Part shown: piece by piece, positions 17,258-25,355 of the stretch
Position numbering within the stretch: the stretch's first letter is position 1
Layout of the letters: each line of letters begins with the position of its first letter
Assembly (NCBI RefSeq): GCF_900102105.1
Contig: NZ_FNBB01000015.1
Span: 1 to 64,000, forward strand
Origin: Agrobacterium pusense
GTDB taxonomy: Bacteria; Pseudomonadota; Alphaproteobacteria; Rhizobiales; Rhizobiaceae
DNA: 64,000 bases
Direction of reading: 5' to 3'
Notes under the pieces: generated by a model
The model's input: the letters and a program-made list of their open reading frames with translations, nothing else
What the model was told of the DNA's origin: nothing
Database searches by the model: none
Made by a program: the position numbers and the translations under genes

Positions 17258-17935
17258 ATGCTTGAACTTGTCGCCGCTCTTTCGCTTTTCGTAGCGCTGC
17301 ATTCCATTCCCGCCGTACCTGCCGTGCGCGGCCGGCTGATCGCGGCCATCGGCAGGCCCGCCTATTTCGGGAGTTATTCCGCCGTTTCGCTTCTGACGCT
17401 GGGCTGGGTATTTTATGCCGCGCTGTCGGTCGATTATATTCCGCTTTGGGATGTCGCGCCCTGGCAGGCGCATGTCACGTTTCTCGCTGCTCCAATTGGC
17501 CTGTTTTTCGTGCTGGCCGGCCTTCTCAGCGTCAATCCGCTTTCTATTTCCGTGCGGCAGGGAGATATACCGGGGGCAATCGTGCGCATCACGCGGCACC
17601 CGGTACTCGTCGGCTTTCTGTTCTGGTCGCTCGGTCATGTTGTGCCAAATGGCGACCTGCGTTCCGTCATCCTGTTCGGCGGTTTTGCGCTGTTTTCGCT
17701 TGGCGGGATGGCGATGACCGAAAAACGCGCGCGAAAAAGACTGGGTGATGCATGGAGCGCGGCGGCTGCTAAAAATGCAACGATCCCTTTCGTAGCATTG
17801 CTTTCGGGTAAAACGCGCCTCGCGGTGGACGGGCCGATGCTACTAGCCGCCTTGCTGACAGGGTTGATGGTCTGGTGGCTGTTGGCCGGCGGCCATGCCA
17901 TGCTTTTCGGCGCGGACCCCATGGCCTATCTCTGA
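17258..17935 (+). CDS. nnrU: NnrU-family membrane protein
   Basis: 225-residue membrane protein related to isoprenylcysteine methyltransferase-fold proteins and required for denitrification in some alphaproteobacteria; the mechanism is unknown. Visible features are HSIPAVPAVRGRL near residue 16, IVRITRHPVLVGFLFWSLGH near 110 and EKRARKRLGDAW near 152, with about six hydrophobic helices. The ATG at 17258 follows AAAAGG. It is divergent from norE and convergent with ubiX, with only 4 bases between the two ends. Confidence 0.87.
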   Translation: MLELVAALSLFVALHSIPAVPAVRGRLIAAIGRPAYFGSYSAVSLLTLGWVFYAALSVDYIPLWDVAPWQAHVTFLAAPIGLFFVLAGLLSVNPLSISVRQGDIPGAIVRITRHPVLVGFLFWSLGHVVPNGDLRSVILFGGFALFSLGGMAMTEKRARKRLGDAWSAAAAKNATIPFVALLSGKTRLAVDGPMLLAALLTGLMVWWLLAGGHAMLFGADPMAYL

Positions 17936-17939
17936 TCGT

Positions 17940-18530
17940 TTAGCGCGCCTTCTCCATATGCGGCTGCCATATCGGCGCCTGCGGCGCGGGCGCGATACCG
18001 AGCTGATCGATGGCGCGGGCGGCGAGCTGATCGACAATATCGAAGACGCGTTGCGGCCGGTTGTAAAAGGCCGGCACCGGCGGCATGACGATCGCACCTG
18101 CCTCCGTCACCGTGCACATGTTGCGCAGATGGATGAGATGCAGCGGCGTCTCGCGCGTCATCAGCACAAGTTTCCGGCGTTCCTTCAGATGCACATCGGC
18201 GGCGCGGGTGAGAAGATTGTCCGAAAACCCGGTTGCAATGGCCGTAAGTGTGCGCATGGAGCAGGGCGCAACGATCATGCCTTTGGTCGGAAAGGAGCCG
18301 CTGGCAATTGCCGCGCCGATATCATCGACGGCGTGGTTGACGCTGGCGAGCGACAACATGCGCCCCATGGCTTGCGCACCTTCCTCATGCAGCACGGTGC
18401 GCCTGGCCGATTGCGACAGGACGAGATGGATTTCGACGCTTTTCATCTCGGCGAGGCGCTCGACGATCCGCAACGAAATGCCGGCACCCGAGGCGCCGGT
18501 GACGCCAACCACGACGCGGCACGGGGTCAT
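17940..18530 (-). CDS. ubiX: UbiX-like flavin prenyltransferase
   Basis: Makes the prenylated FMN cofactor used by UbiD decarboxylases. The flavin-binding signature VVVGVTGASGAGISLRI lies at the N terminus; GMIVAPCSMRTLTAIATGFS and RETPLHLIHLRNM are the conserved phosphate and prenyl-binding regions. The start ATG at 18530 overlaps the ubiD stop (ATGA), so the two are translationally coupled. 196 residues is the family length. Its placement in the denitrification island points to ubiquinone synthesis, but another aromatic decarboxylation is possible. Confidence 0.88.
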   Translation of the reverse strand: MTPCRVVVGVTGASGAGISLRIVERLAEMKSVEIHLVLSQSARRTVLHEEGAQAMGRMLSLASVNHAVDDIGAAIASGSFPTKGMIVAPCSMRTLTAIATGFSDNLLTRAADVHLKERRKLVLMTRETPLHLIHLRNMCTVTEAGAIVMPPVPAFYNRPQRVFDIVDQLAARAIDQLGIAPAPQAPIWQPHMEKAR

Positions 18531-20041
18531 GGCCGTTCTCCAAGGCCGAGATCGCGCCACATCAGATCCACTTTCGCGATCACGTCAGGCGTCATCGACA
18601 GCACACGGCCCCATTCGCGCTCCGTTTCCGGCGGCAGCTTGCGGGTCGCATCCAGCCCCATCTTGCCGCCGAGCCCGGCTTTCGGCGAGGCGAAGTCGAG
18701 ATAATCGATTGGCGTATCGTTTATGATCGTCGTATCGCGCGAAGCGTCGAAACGGGTTGAGAGCGCCCAGACGACGTCCGCCCAGTTGCGCACATCAATG
18801 TCGGGATCGACCAGAATGATGAGCTTCACATAGCTGAACTGCGGCAGCATCGACCAGAGACCCATCATCACCCGCTTTGCCTGACCGGGATAACGCTTGT
18901 CGATGGAGGCGACCATGATGCGGTAGGAACAGGCCTCCGGCGGCATCCACAGATCGACGATTTCCGTAAACTGCTTTTTCACGAGCGGCAGGAAAATGTC
19001 AAGCATGGCCTCGCCGAGAACCGAAGGCTCATCCGGCGGCCGGCCGGTATAGGTGGAAAGATAGATCGGATCGCGGCGCATGGTGATTGCCGAGAGCGTC
19101 ATGATCGGAAAGGCTTCGACCGAATTATAATAGCCGGTATGGTCGCCATAAGGTCCTTCCAGGGCCGTTTCCGTTACTGAGACGGTCCCTTCCAGCACGA
19201 TTTCGGCATTGGCGGGCACCGGCATCGGCACGGTCAAGGCTCTGGCAATGCGGCTTTTCGAGCCGCGCAGCAGGCCGGAGAAGCCAAGCTCGCTGATATG
19301 GTCGGGAAGCGGCATGACGGCGGCGAGAATGGTGGCGGGATCGGCACCGATGGCGACGGTAACGGGCATATCCAGCCCGCGCGCTCGCCACAGCCGGTGG
19401 TGATGCGCGCCGCCGCGATGCGCCAGCCAGCGTATGATCACCCTGTCCGGGCCCAGCACCTGCATGCGATAGATGCCGACATTGATATCATCGGGATCGT
19501 CAGGCGAACGGGTGATGACCAGCGGCCAGGTGACGAGCGGGGCCGGTTCGCCCGGCCAGCACCATTGCACCGGCAGGCGGGCGAGGTCGACAGCATCGCC
19601 CGTCAGCACCCTTTCCTGCACCGGCGCGCGTGAGACGTTGCGTGTCCGCATCGAAAGTGCGGCTTTCAGCAAATGCAGCTTACCCCATGCCTCGGCCATG
19701 GATTTCGGTGGTCGCGGCTCGCGTAATTCGGCGAGCTTTTGTCCAAGTGCGGGCAGGCCGCCGGTCTCAAGCCCCAGCCCCCACTCGATACGTTGCCGCG
19801 TGCCGAAAAGATTGGCAAGCAGCGGCATGTCCCGCACCTTTGCCTCATGGTCGACGGGTTGCTCGAAAAGCAGCGCCGGCCCGCCATCGGCGAGCACGCG
19901 GCGGTGGATTTCGGTGATTTCGTGCAACAGCGAGACCGGCTGGCGAATTCGCCGCAGCTGCCCGCGTTCTTCCAGCAACCGGGCGAAACTGCGCAGATCG
20001 GCTGCGTGGGCGGGTTTAGTTTCTGTTTTCTCGTCTCTCAT
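18527..20041 (-). CDS. ubiD: UbiD-family prFMN-dependent decarboxylase
   Basis: Predicted to decarboxylate 3-polyprenyl-4-hydroxybenzoate in ubiquinone synthesis. Visible features are LARLPVQWCWPGEPAPLVTW, NVGIYRMQVLGPDRVIIRW, the EGPYGDHTGYYN loop that binds prFMN and metal, and RDPIYLSTYTGRPPDEP. The start ATG at 20041 gives 504 residues; the frame is open to 20101. It is coupled to ubiX and preceded by a DUF488 gene. Since other UbiD-like enzymes act on other aromatic acids, the substrate is inferred from the neighbouring ubiTUV genes. Confidence 0.86.
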   Translation of the reverse strand: MRDEKTETKPAHAADLRSFARLLEERGQLRRIRQPVSLLHEITEIHRRVLADGGPALLFEQPVDHEAKVRDMPLLANLFGTRQRIEWGLGLETGGLPALGQKLAELREPRPPKSMAEAWGKLHLLKAALSMRTRNVSRAPVQERVLTGDAVDLARLPVQWCWPGEPAPLVTWPLVITRSPDDPDDINVGIYRMQVLGPDRVIIRWLAHRGGAHHHRLWRARGLDMPVTVAIGADPATILAAVMPLPDHISELGFSGLLRGSKSRIARALTVPMPVPANAEIVLEGTVSVTETALEGPYGDHTGYYNSVEAFPIMTLSAITMRRDPIYLSTYTGRPPDEPSVLGEAMLDIFLPLVKKQFTEIVDLWMPPEACSYRIMVASIDKRYPGQAKRVMMGLWSMLPQFSYVKLIILVDPDIDVRNWADVVWALSTRFDASRDTTIINDTPIDYLDFASPKAGLGGKMGLDATRKLPPETEREWGRVLSMTPDVIAKVDLMWRDLGLGERP

Positions 20042-20097
20042 GCCGCCTGTTTGCCGATGGCAGTGCGGCATGTCCTTGCGCTGCCGCAAATGCGGCT

Positions 20098-20448
20098 TCA
20101 ATGCGAACGAAGATAGTCGGCGAGAACCAGGGCGTGGTTATGTTCGATATCATGGGCGGCATAAAGCAGCGTGACCCGGCCTTTCGCCATCAGCTCCTTC
20201 ATGTGCGCCACGGCATCGGGATTGGCCGAGAGTTCCTTATGATAATGCCGGGTAAATTCCTCAAAGCGAGACGGTATATGGGAGAAGTTTTTGCGCAATT
20301 CGTTGCTGGGAGCGATGTCCTTCATCCACAGGGAGAGCTTTGCGTTGTCCTTGCTCATGCCGCGCGGCCAGAGCCGGTCCACCAGAATGCGCGCGCCGTC
20401 ATCGTCGCTGGCGGGTTCGTAAATCCGTTTGACCCTTAAATCGGACAC
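20098..20448 (-). CDS. DUF488 family protein
   Basis: 116 residues from a GTG at 20448, supported by GGAG seven bases upstream; the longer frame adds an unconserved leader. Conserved family features are KRIYEPASDDDGARILVDRL followed by WPRGMSK, LWMKDIAPS, and a C terminus with VTLLYAAHDIEHNHALVL. The function is not established. It leads the DUF488-ubiD-ubiX unit and is divergent from ubiT, sharing the intergenic TTG-N8-CAA box. Confidence 0.85.
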   Translation of the reverse strand: MSDLRVKRIYEPASDDDGARILVDRLWPRGMSKDNAKLSLWMKDIAPSNELRKNFSHIPSRFEEFTRHYHKELSANPDAVAHMKELMAKGRVTLLYAAHDIEHNHALVLADYLRSH

Positions 20449-20524
20449 GGGCGGCCTCCGTCGCTTGGCAAGTGAATGAATTATAGCGGCTTTTGTGAAG
20501 GCGCACCCGAAAATTTCCCTGTCT

Positions 20525-20538
20525 TTGCGTTCGCTCAA
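20525..20538. promoter_or_regulatory. Candidate NnrR box between DUF488-ubiD-ubiX and ubiT
   Basis: TTG-CGTTCGCT-CAA with an extra matching T/A on each side. It ends 60 bases before the ubiT start, the same spacing as the boxes at nnrS and nor, and lies 76 bases from the DUF488 start. It suggests that anaerobic quinone synthesis belongs to the same regulon as nir and nor. Confidence 0.58.
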
Positions 20539-20598
20539 ACCGCCACCCCGCGCGCTGCGGTTAGGTTGCCGCCCGCAACTGAGCCGACAGGACCTTTC

Positions 20599-21114
20599 AT
20601 GAGATCTTTTCCCGCCGCCATCGCCCGCCCCCTGAATTTCCTACCCCTTGCCGTGTTGCAGCGAGCGACGGCGGCGATGCTGGCACAGATCATGAAGCGG
20701 CATCCGTATATGTTCGTCCGGCTCGGTGAACATCGTGGCAAGCGCTACGCCTTTCTGCCCGTCGATCTCCCCTTCGCCTTCATGGTCGAGCCGGCAGGTC
20801 CCGCCATCACCGTCAGCCGCAAGGCTCGCTTGGCCAAGGCGGATGCGGCGGTCGAGGGACCGCTTTTCATGCTGCTTGCGCTGATGGAGGGGCGGCAGGA
20901 TGCCGATGCGCTGTTCTTTTCGCGTGATCTCAGCGTCACCGGCGACATGGAGGCGATGCTGGCGCTGCGCAATGCGCTCGATGACAGCGGCATCGATCTG
21001 CCGCGCGATCTCGGTGCATTTGCTGGACCTTTCGCGCCAATGGTAACGGGCCTTGCGAACCGCCTGCGCGGCCATGTTCTATCCGAAACGCGGGGAGGCG
21101 AGGCATGGAACTGA
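20599..21114 (+). CDS. ubiT: UbiT, SCP2-domain lipid-binding factor for O2-independent ubiquinone synthesis
   Basis: 171-residue accessory factor with an SCP2 lipid-binding fold that handles ubiquinone precursors anaerobically. FVRLGEHRGKRYAFLPVDLP, the ITVSRKARLAKADAAVEGP strand and FFSRDLSVTGDMEAMLALRN are characteristic. The start is ATG 20599, with AGGA upstream; the open frame reaches 20476. It overlaps ubiU by 10 bases. It opens a tight eight-gene operon ending with the second nnrS. Confidence 0.88.
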   Translation: MRSFPAAIARPLNFLPLAVLQRATAAMLAQIMKRHPYMFVRLGEHRGKRYAFLPVDLPFAFMVEPAGPAITVSRKARLAKADAAVEGPLFMLLALMEGRQDADALFFSRDLSVTGDMEAMLALRNALDDSGIDLPRDLGAFAGPFAPMVTGLANRLRGHVLSETRGGEAWN

Positions 21115-22082
21115 TCTGTCCTGCAGGAACGCCTGCCGCCTTCCGCGAGGCCGTGGATGCCGGGGCGGATGCGGTCTATTGCGGTTTTAGCGATGAAACC
21201 AATGCCCGCAATTTCCCCGGCCTTAATTTTTCCCGCGAGGAACTTGCCGAGGCCATCGTTTACGCAAAAAAGCGCGGTGTACAGACCTTCGTGGCGCTCA
21301 ACACCTTCATGCGTGCTGGCAATGAGGATATCTGGTATCGCGGCGCGGCCGATGCCGTGAAGGCGGGGGCGGACGCACTTATCCTTGCCGATTTCGGCCT
21401 GATGGCGCATGTGGCGGAACATCATCCGCAGCAGCGTATCCACGTCTCCGTGCAGGCCTCCGCCTCCAATGCGGATGCGGTGAATTTCCTCGTCGATGCC
21501 TTCGGCGCGAAACGCGTGGTGCTACCGCGCACCCTGACTATCCCCGACATCGCCCGGTTGGCGCGGCAAATCCGCTGCGAGATCGAAATTTTCGTGTTCG
21601 GCGGTCTCTGCGTCATGGCGGAGGGGCGCTGCTCGCTGTCGTCTTACGCCACAGGCAAGTCACCCAACATGAACGGCGTCTGTTCGCCGGCAAGCCACGT
21701 CCGCTACCGGCAGGACGGGCAGGCGCTGGTGTCGGAACTTGGCGATTACACCATCAACCGTTTTCCGGCCGGCGAGGCGGCGGGTTACCCCACGCTGTGC
21801 AAGGGCCGTTTCGAGATCGCCGATGACAGGTCCTATGCCTTTGAGGATCCGGTGTCGCTTGATGTGATGGACCAGATCGATGCCTTGCGCGAGGCGGGCG
21901 TCAGCGCACTGAAGATCGAGGGCCGCCAGCGCGGCAAGGCCTATGTGGCGGAAGTGGTTTCCACCCTGCACCGGGCGCTGGCCGCTAGCGCCGAAGAACG
22001 GGGACGGCTGCTCTCGCGCCTGCGGCTCCTAAGCGAAGGCCAGCGCACCACCGTCGGCGCTTATGAGAAACGCTGGAGATGA
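21105..22082 (+). CDS. ubiU: UbiU, U32-family O2-independent ubiquinone hydroxylation protein
   Basis: Forms a complex with UbiV that hydroxylates ubiquinone precursors without oxygen, using prephenate as hydroxyl donor in E. coli. The U32 fold begins MELICPAGTPAAFREAVDAG. Four cysteines that ligate the 4Fe-4S cluster are at C169, C176, C193 and C232, the same numbering as in E. coli UbiU. 325 residues is typical. It overlaps both ubiT and ubiV, the latter by ATGA. This explains how quinone-dependent denitrification can be sustained under anoxia. Confidence 0.95.
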   Translation: MELICPAGTPAAFREAVDAGADAVYCGFSDETNARNFPGLNFSREELAEAIVYAKKRGVQTFVALNTFMRAGNEDIWYRGAADAVKAGADALILADFGLMAHVAEHHPQQRIHVSVQASASNADAVNFLVDAFGAKRVVLPRTLTIPDIARLARQIRCEIEIFVFGGLCVMAEGRCSLSSYATGKSPNMNGVCSPASHVRYRQDGQALVSELGDYTINRFPAGEAAGYPTLCKGRFEIADDRSYAFEDPVSLDVMDQIDALREAGVSALKIEGRQRGKAYVAEVVSTLHRALAASAEERGRLLSRLRLLSEGQRTTVGAYEKRWR

Positions 22083-23026
22083 CGGCGATGGCAAAACCCG
22101 CAAAAACCACATTGGCGCTCGGCCCGGTCCTCTATCTCTGGCAGGGGGAGAAATGGCGAGATTTCTATTTCCGCATCGCCGATGAAGCGCCCGTCAGCCA
22201 TGTTTATCTCGGTGAAACCGTCTGCTCCAAACGGTTTCATTTCACCGAGCCGCATCTGGCAGAGGTGATCGAGCGGCTGGAGAGTGCCGGAAAACAGGTG
22301 ATCCTCTCGACGCTTTCGCTGGTGACGCTGGAGCGGGAAAGCCGCCACCTGCGCAGTCTGATCGCCGACAGTCCCTATCCGGTCGAGGCGAACGATCTTT
22401 CCGCGCTCGGCATGCTGCACGGCACCCCGCATGTCGTCGGGCCGATGGTGAATGTCTATAATGCCGCGACCGCGCGGTTGCTGTCGTCTCGCGGCGCGAG
22501 CGCCATCTGCCTGCCGCCGGAACTGCCGATGACCTCGGTGGAGCGCATCGTGGCGCAGACGCCTGATGTGGACTTTGAGATCTTCGCCTTCGGCCGCCTG
22601 CCGCTCGCCATTTCGGCGCGCTGCGCCCATGCCCGCGCCAAGGGCAATATCAAGGATAATTGCCAGTTCGTCTGCGGCGACGATCCGGATGGATTGCCAG
22701 TACGCACGCTTGACCGGCAGTCGTTTCTGGCGCTGAACGGCGTACAGACGGTGTCGCATACCTGCCAGTCGCTGCTTGGCGAATTGCAGGACCTAGCCGC
22801 CGCCGGCATTTCCCGCTTCCGGCTGTCGCCGCAGGACTGCGACATGGTTGCGGTGGCGCAAATCCATCACGACGTTCTGGCCGGCAGGCGGGAGGCGGAA
22901 GACGGTCTTGCACGTCTCGGGCAAATCTACCCGGACGTGCCCTTTTCCAATGGTTTCCACCACGGGCAGGAAGGGGCGGCCTGGATCGCCCGTGCCCGCA
23001 ACACGGCGCATGGGGTGAATGCATGA
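22079..23026 (+). CDS. ubiV: UbiV, U32-family partner of UbiU
   Basis: Second subunit of the UbiUV complex. Candidate cluster ligands are C49 (in GETVCSKR), C182, C195 and C199 (in RCAHARAKGNIKDNCQFVC), matching the spacing of E. coli UbiV. The N-terminal strand LALGPVLYLWQGEKWRDFY and the NVYNAATARLLSSRGA region fit U32 proteins. 315 residues. It starts inside the ubiU stop (ATGA) and ends inside the start of the next gene, so translation is coupled throughout. Confidence 0.94.
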   Translation: MTAMAKPAKTTLALGPVLYLWQGEKWRDFYFRIADEAPVSHVYLGETVCSKRFHFTEPHLAEVIERLESAGKQVILSTLSLVTLERESRHLRSLIADSPYPVEANDLSALGMLHGTPHVVGPMVNVYNAATARLLSSRGASAICLPPELPMTSVERIVAQTPDVDFEIFAFGRLPLAISARCAHARAKGNIKDNCQFVCGDDPDGLPVRTLDRQSFLALNGVQTVSHTCQSLLGELQDLAAAGISRFRLSPQDCDMVAVAQIHHDVLAGRREAEDGLARLGQIYPDVPFSNGFHHGQEGAAWIARARNTAHGVNA

Positions 23027-23406
23027 CGACGAACGGGCAAAGCGAGCAAAAGCTGCCCGCAGCGGCACCGGGCGGAGCGGATATCGCGGCGGCAATCCAT
23101 CTGGTGCGCGATATTGTCTTGCAGAGCGCGCTTGATTGCAGCTGCCGCGACAGGGTGCACGAGGCGCTGCGCGAACTCGAGGATTTCGAGCGCCAGCGCA
23201 ATATCGTCAAGCTTCTTGCCGCCGCCCGTGAGGAGCGTCGCAAGATCGCGCTCCTTACCGAGATGCTCTGCGATTTCGCCGAAGACGACACGGTGGATGA
23301 AGGCGTGGTTGAAACCGCAAGCCTGATGTTTCTCGATATCGCCGCCGCCGCTCAGGAGGGCTCGCGGCTCCTGCGGGACGCGCTCTCACTCAAGAAGGGT
23401 GAATAA
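23023..23406 (+). CDS. Uncharacterised 127-residue helical protein
   Basis: I do not recognise this protein. It is coupled to ubiV by ATGA overlap and precedes the ABC importer genes. It is predicted helical, rich in Ala, Glu and Arg, with a CSC pair near residue 46 (LDCSCRDRVHEALREL) and an acidic stretch DFAEDDTVDEG near 85. No signal peptide or membrane segment is seen. Codon use matches its neighbours. Being inside a coupled operon, it is likely expressed and relevant to the same process. Confidence 0.72.
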   Translation: MTTNGQSEQKLPAAAPGGADIAAAIHLVRDIVLQSALDCSCRDRVHEALRELEDFERQRNIVKLLAAAREERRKIALLTEMLCDFAEDDTVDEGVVETASLMFLDIAAAAQEGSRLLRDALSLKKGE

Positions 23407-23553
23407 TCCCTGTTTTCGGCTCTGTTTGATCCTGCGCAAAGAGCGGGCGCTTGCAAAATGTCATTTCCGGGGTGGCGACGCGCCGGGACCGGAAAACGGT
23501 CTGAGCGGGCGTCACGCGCATCAGGGCGCTTCCGGCGCGAAAGGATCAGGACC

Positions 23554-24540
23554 ATGGCCCATCATTTCACCCGTCGTCAGGCTCTTTCGGCCTTTTCCGG
23601 GCTCGCGGTGGCGACACTTGCCGCACCGCATGTCGCGAAGGCGGAAGCGCCGCTCACCTTTTATGGCCCTCCGGCCGCGCCCTCCGCGGTGCTGGCCCAT
23701 GCGGTAAAGGGCGGGTTCCTGAAGGATGTCGCACCCGGAGCATTCTTCAAAGCCTGGAAAACACCGGATGAAATGCGCGCCGCCGTTGCCTCCGGTTCCA
23801 TGGGGGCGGTGGTGATGCCGAGCTACGGCGCCGCCAATCTCCATAATCGCGGTCTCGGCCTCGGGCTGTTGAACGTGCTGACCACGGGCCTGCTCTATAT
23901 CGTTTCGAAAGACGAGACGCTGAACTCCCTGAAAAGCCTTTCCGGCAAGACGCTCGCTTTGCCGTTCAAGAATGATATGCCCGATTTCGTGCTGCATCGC
24001 CTCGTTGCCGAAAACGGCTTGAAGTCCGGCGACATCAAGCTGGAATATGCCGCCTCGCCGCCGGAAGCTGTGCAATTGCTGCTGACGGGCAGGGTGGATG
24101 CGGCGCTGCTCAGCGAACCGGCCGCAACCGCTGTGCTGATCAAGGCGAAGTCGTTTTTCATGACCGTCCATCGCACCATTGATATTCAGCGGGAATGGGC
24201 GAAGGTGGCCGGCAAGGCTGAAATTCCGCAGGCTGGCCTCGCCTTGACATCGCTGGTCCAGCAAAAGCTTGGCAAGTCCGGCATAGAGGCTCTACAGGCC
24301 GCCATGGAGACGGCGCTTGCCAGCGCTATGGCCGATCCGAAGGCGGCGGCCGCTGCGGCCGCTGATGCCTTGGGTTTCCCGCCTGACATCATCGCGGCCT
24401 CCTTCCCGACAAGTCATCTATGCGCCCTTAAGGCGAGCGCTGCGCGCGCCGATCTCGAGGCGTTTTACGATGAACTTGCCAAGGCAGACCCGGCAATCAT
24501 CGGCGGCCGGCGGCCGGATGAAGGGTTTTATCTGGTGTAG
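23554..24540 (+). CDS. ABC transporter substrate-binding protein (NitT/TauT type)
   Basis: Periplasmic binding protein. A Tat-like signal (HFTRRQALSAFSGLAVATLA, cleaved near AEA) precedes the binding fold. The segment LTFYGPPAAPSAVLAHAV and the hinge motifs SLKSLSGKTLALPFKND and LLLTGRVDAALLSEPAA match the COG0715/NMT1-like family. The start ATG at 23554 has AAGGA eight bases upstream; the frame is open to 23458. It lies 5 bases before the permease gene. The ligand is unknown; being in a ubiTUV-nnrS operon, an aromatic or metal-related ligand could be considered. Confidence 0.85.
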   Translation: MAHHFTRRQALSAFSGLAVATLAAPHVAKAEAPLTFYGPPAAPSAVLAHAVKGGFLKDVAPGAFFKAWKTPDEMRAAVASGSMGAVVMPSYGAANLHNRGLGLGLLNVLTTGLLYIVSKDETLNSLKSLSGKTLALPFKNDMPDFVLHRLVAENGLKSGDIKLEYAASPPEAVQLLLTGRVDAALLSEPAATAVLIKAKSFFMTVHRTIDIQREWAKVAGKAEIPQAGLALTSLVQQKLGKSGIEALQAAMETALASAMADPKAAAAAAADALGFPPDIIAASFPTSHLCALKASAARADLEAFYDELAKADPAIIGGRRPDEGFYLV

Positions 24541-24545
24541 CAGGC

Positions 24546-25355
24546 ATGAACCGCGTTCTCGAAAGTCTTGGTTGGATGGGCCGCTATCTCTGGGCGGGCT
24601 GGGCCGGGCTCTCAGGCAGTTTCTGTTTTCTCGCCGCCTGGCAGGCCGGGCACGAGATTTATGGCTCCTTCATCCTGCCTTCGCCGGGGGAGACCTTCGC
24701 GGCAATGGGGCTTTTGGCGGCGCGGCCCGATTTCCTCGCTATCCTGGCGCAGAGCGCCGTCAGGGCCCTGACCGGCTTCGGTATCGCCGCCGGCATCGGC
24801 ACGGTAGCGGGCGTGCTGGCGGGTTATTCCTTCGCGGCCATGCGGTTGATGAAGCCTGTCGTCACCGTTCTACTCGGCGTGCCGCCCATCGGCTGGATCG
24901 TGCTGGCGCTCATTTGGTTCGGCTCGTCCGGCGGCACGGCTGTCATGACCGTCATTATCGCCTCGGCTCCCGTGTCCTTTGCCGGCGCGCTGGAAGGTGT
25001 CGCCAAGCGGGACCGTCAGCTGGAGGTGATGGCGCAGGCCTTCGGCGGTCCGTGGTTTTACCGGCTGCGCACCGTCACCATGCCGCATGTTCTCTCCTAC
25101 CTCTTCCCGGCTTGGACGACGACGGCGGGAAGCGCGTGGAAAGTAACCGTCATGGCCGAGCTCCTTTCGAATTCCGGCGGCATTGGCGGCGAACTGGCCA
25201 CCGCACGCGCGCTGTTCGACATTGCGCAGGTCAGCGCCTGGCTCACCATCACGGTCGGCCTTGCACTGTTGACCGATTACGGCCTGCTGCATCTGTTGCG
25301 CGAGGTGCTGGAACGCTGGCGCGCCGCCGGACTGCCATGGGGTGTCAAACGATGA
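24546..25355 (+). CDS. ABC transporter permease (TauC/SsuC type)
   Basis: 269-residue inner-membrane permease with about six helices. The BPD_transp_1 domain is marked by the coupling-helix region EVMAQAFGGPWFYRLRTVTM followed by PHVLSYLFPAW near residues 160-190. An earlier GVPPIGWIVLALIWFG segment is typical of the NitT/TauT group. It ends in the ATGA that starts the ATPase gene. Single permease plus single ATPase implies homodimers of each. Confidence 0.9.
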   Translation: MNRVLESLGWMGRYLWAGWAGLSGSFCFLAAWQAGHEIYGSFILPSPGETFAAMGLLAARPDFLAILAQSAVRALTGFGIAAGIGTVAGVLAGYSFAAMRLMKPVVTVLLGVPPIGWIVLALIWFGSSGGTAVMTVIIASAPVSFAGALEGVAKRDRQLEVMAQAFGGPWFYRLRTVTMPHVLSYLFPAWTTTAGSAWKVTVMAELLSNSGGIGGELATARALFDIAQVSAWLTITVGLALLTDYGLLHLLREVLERWRAAGLPWGVKR

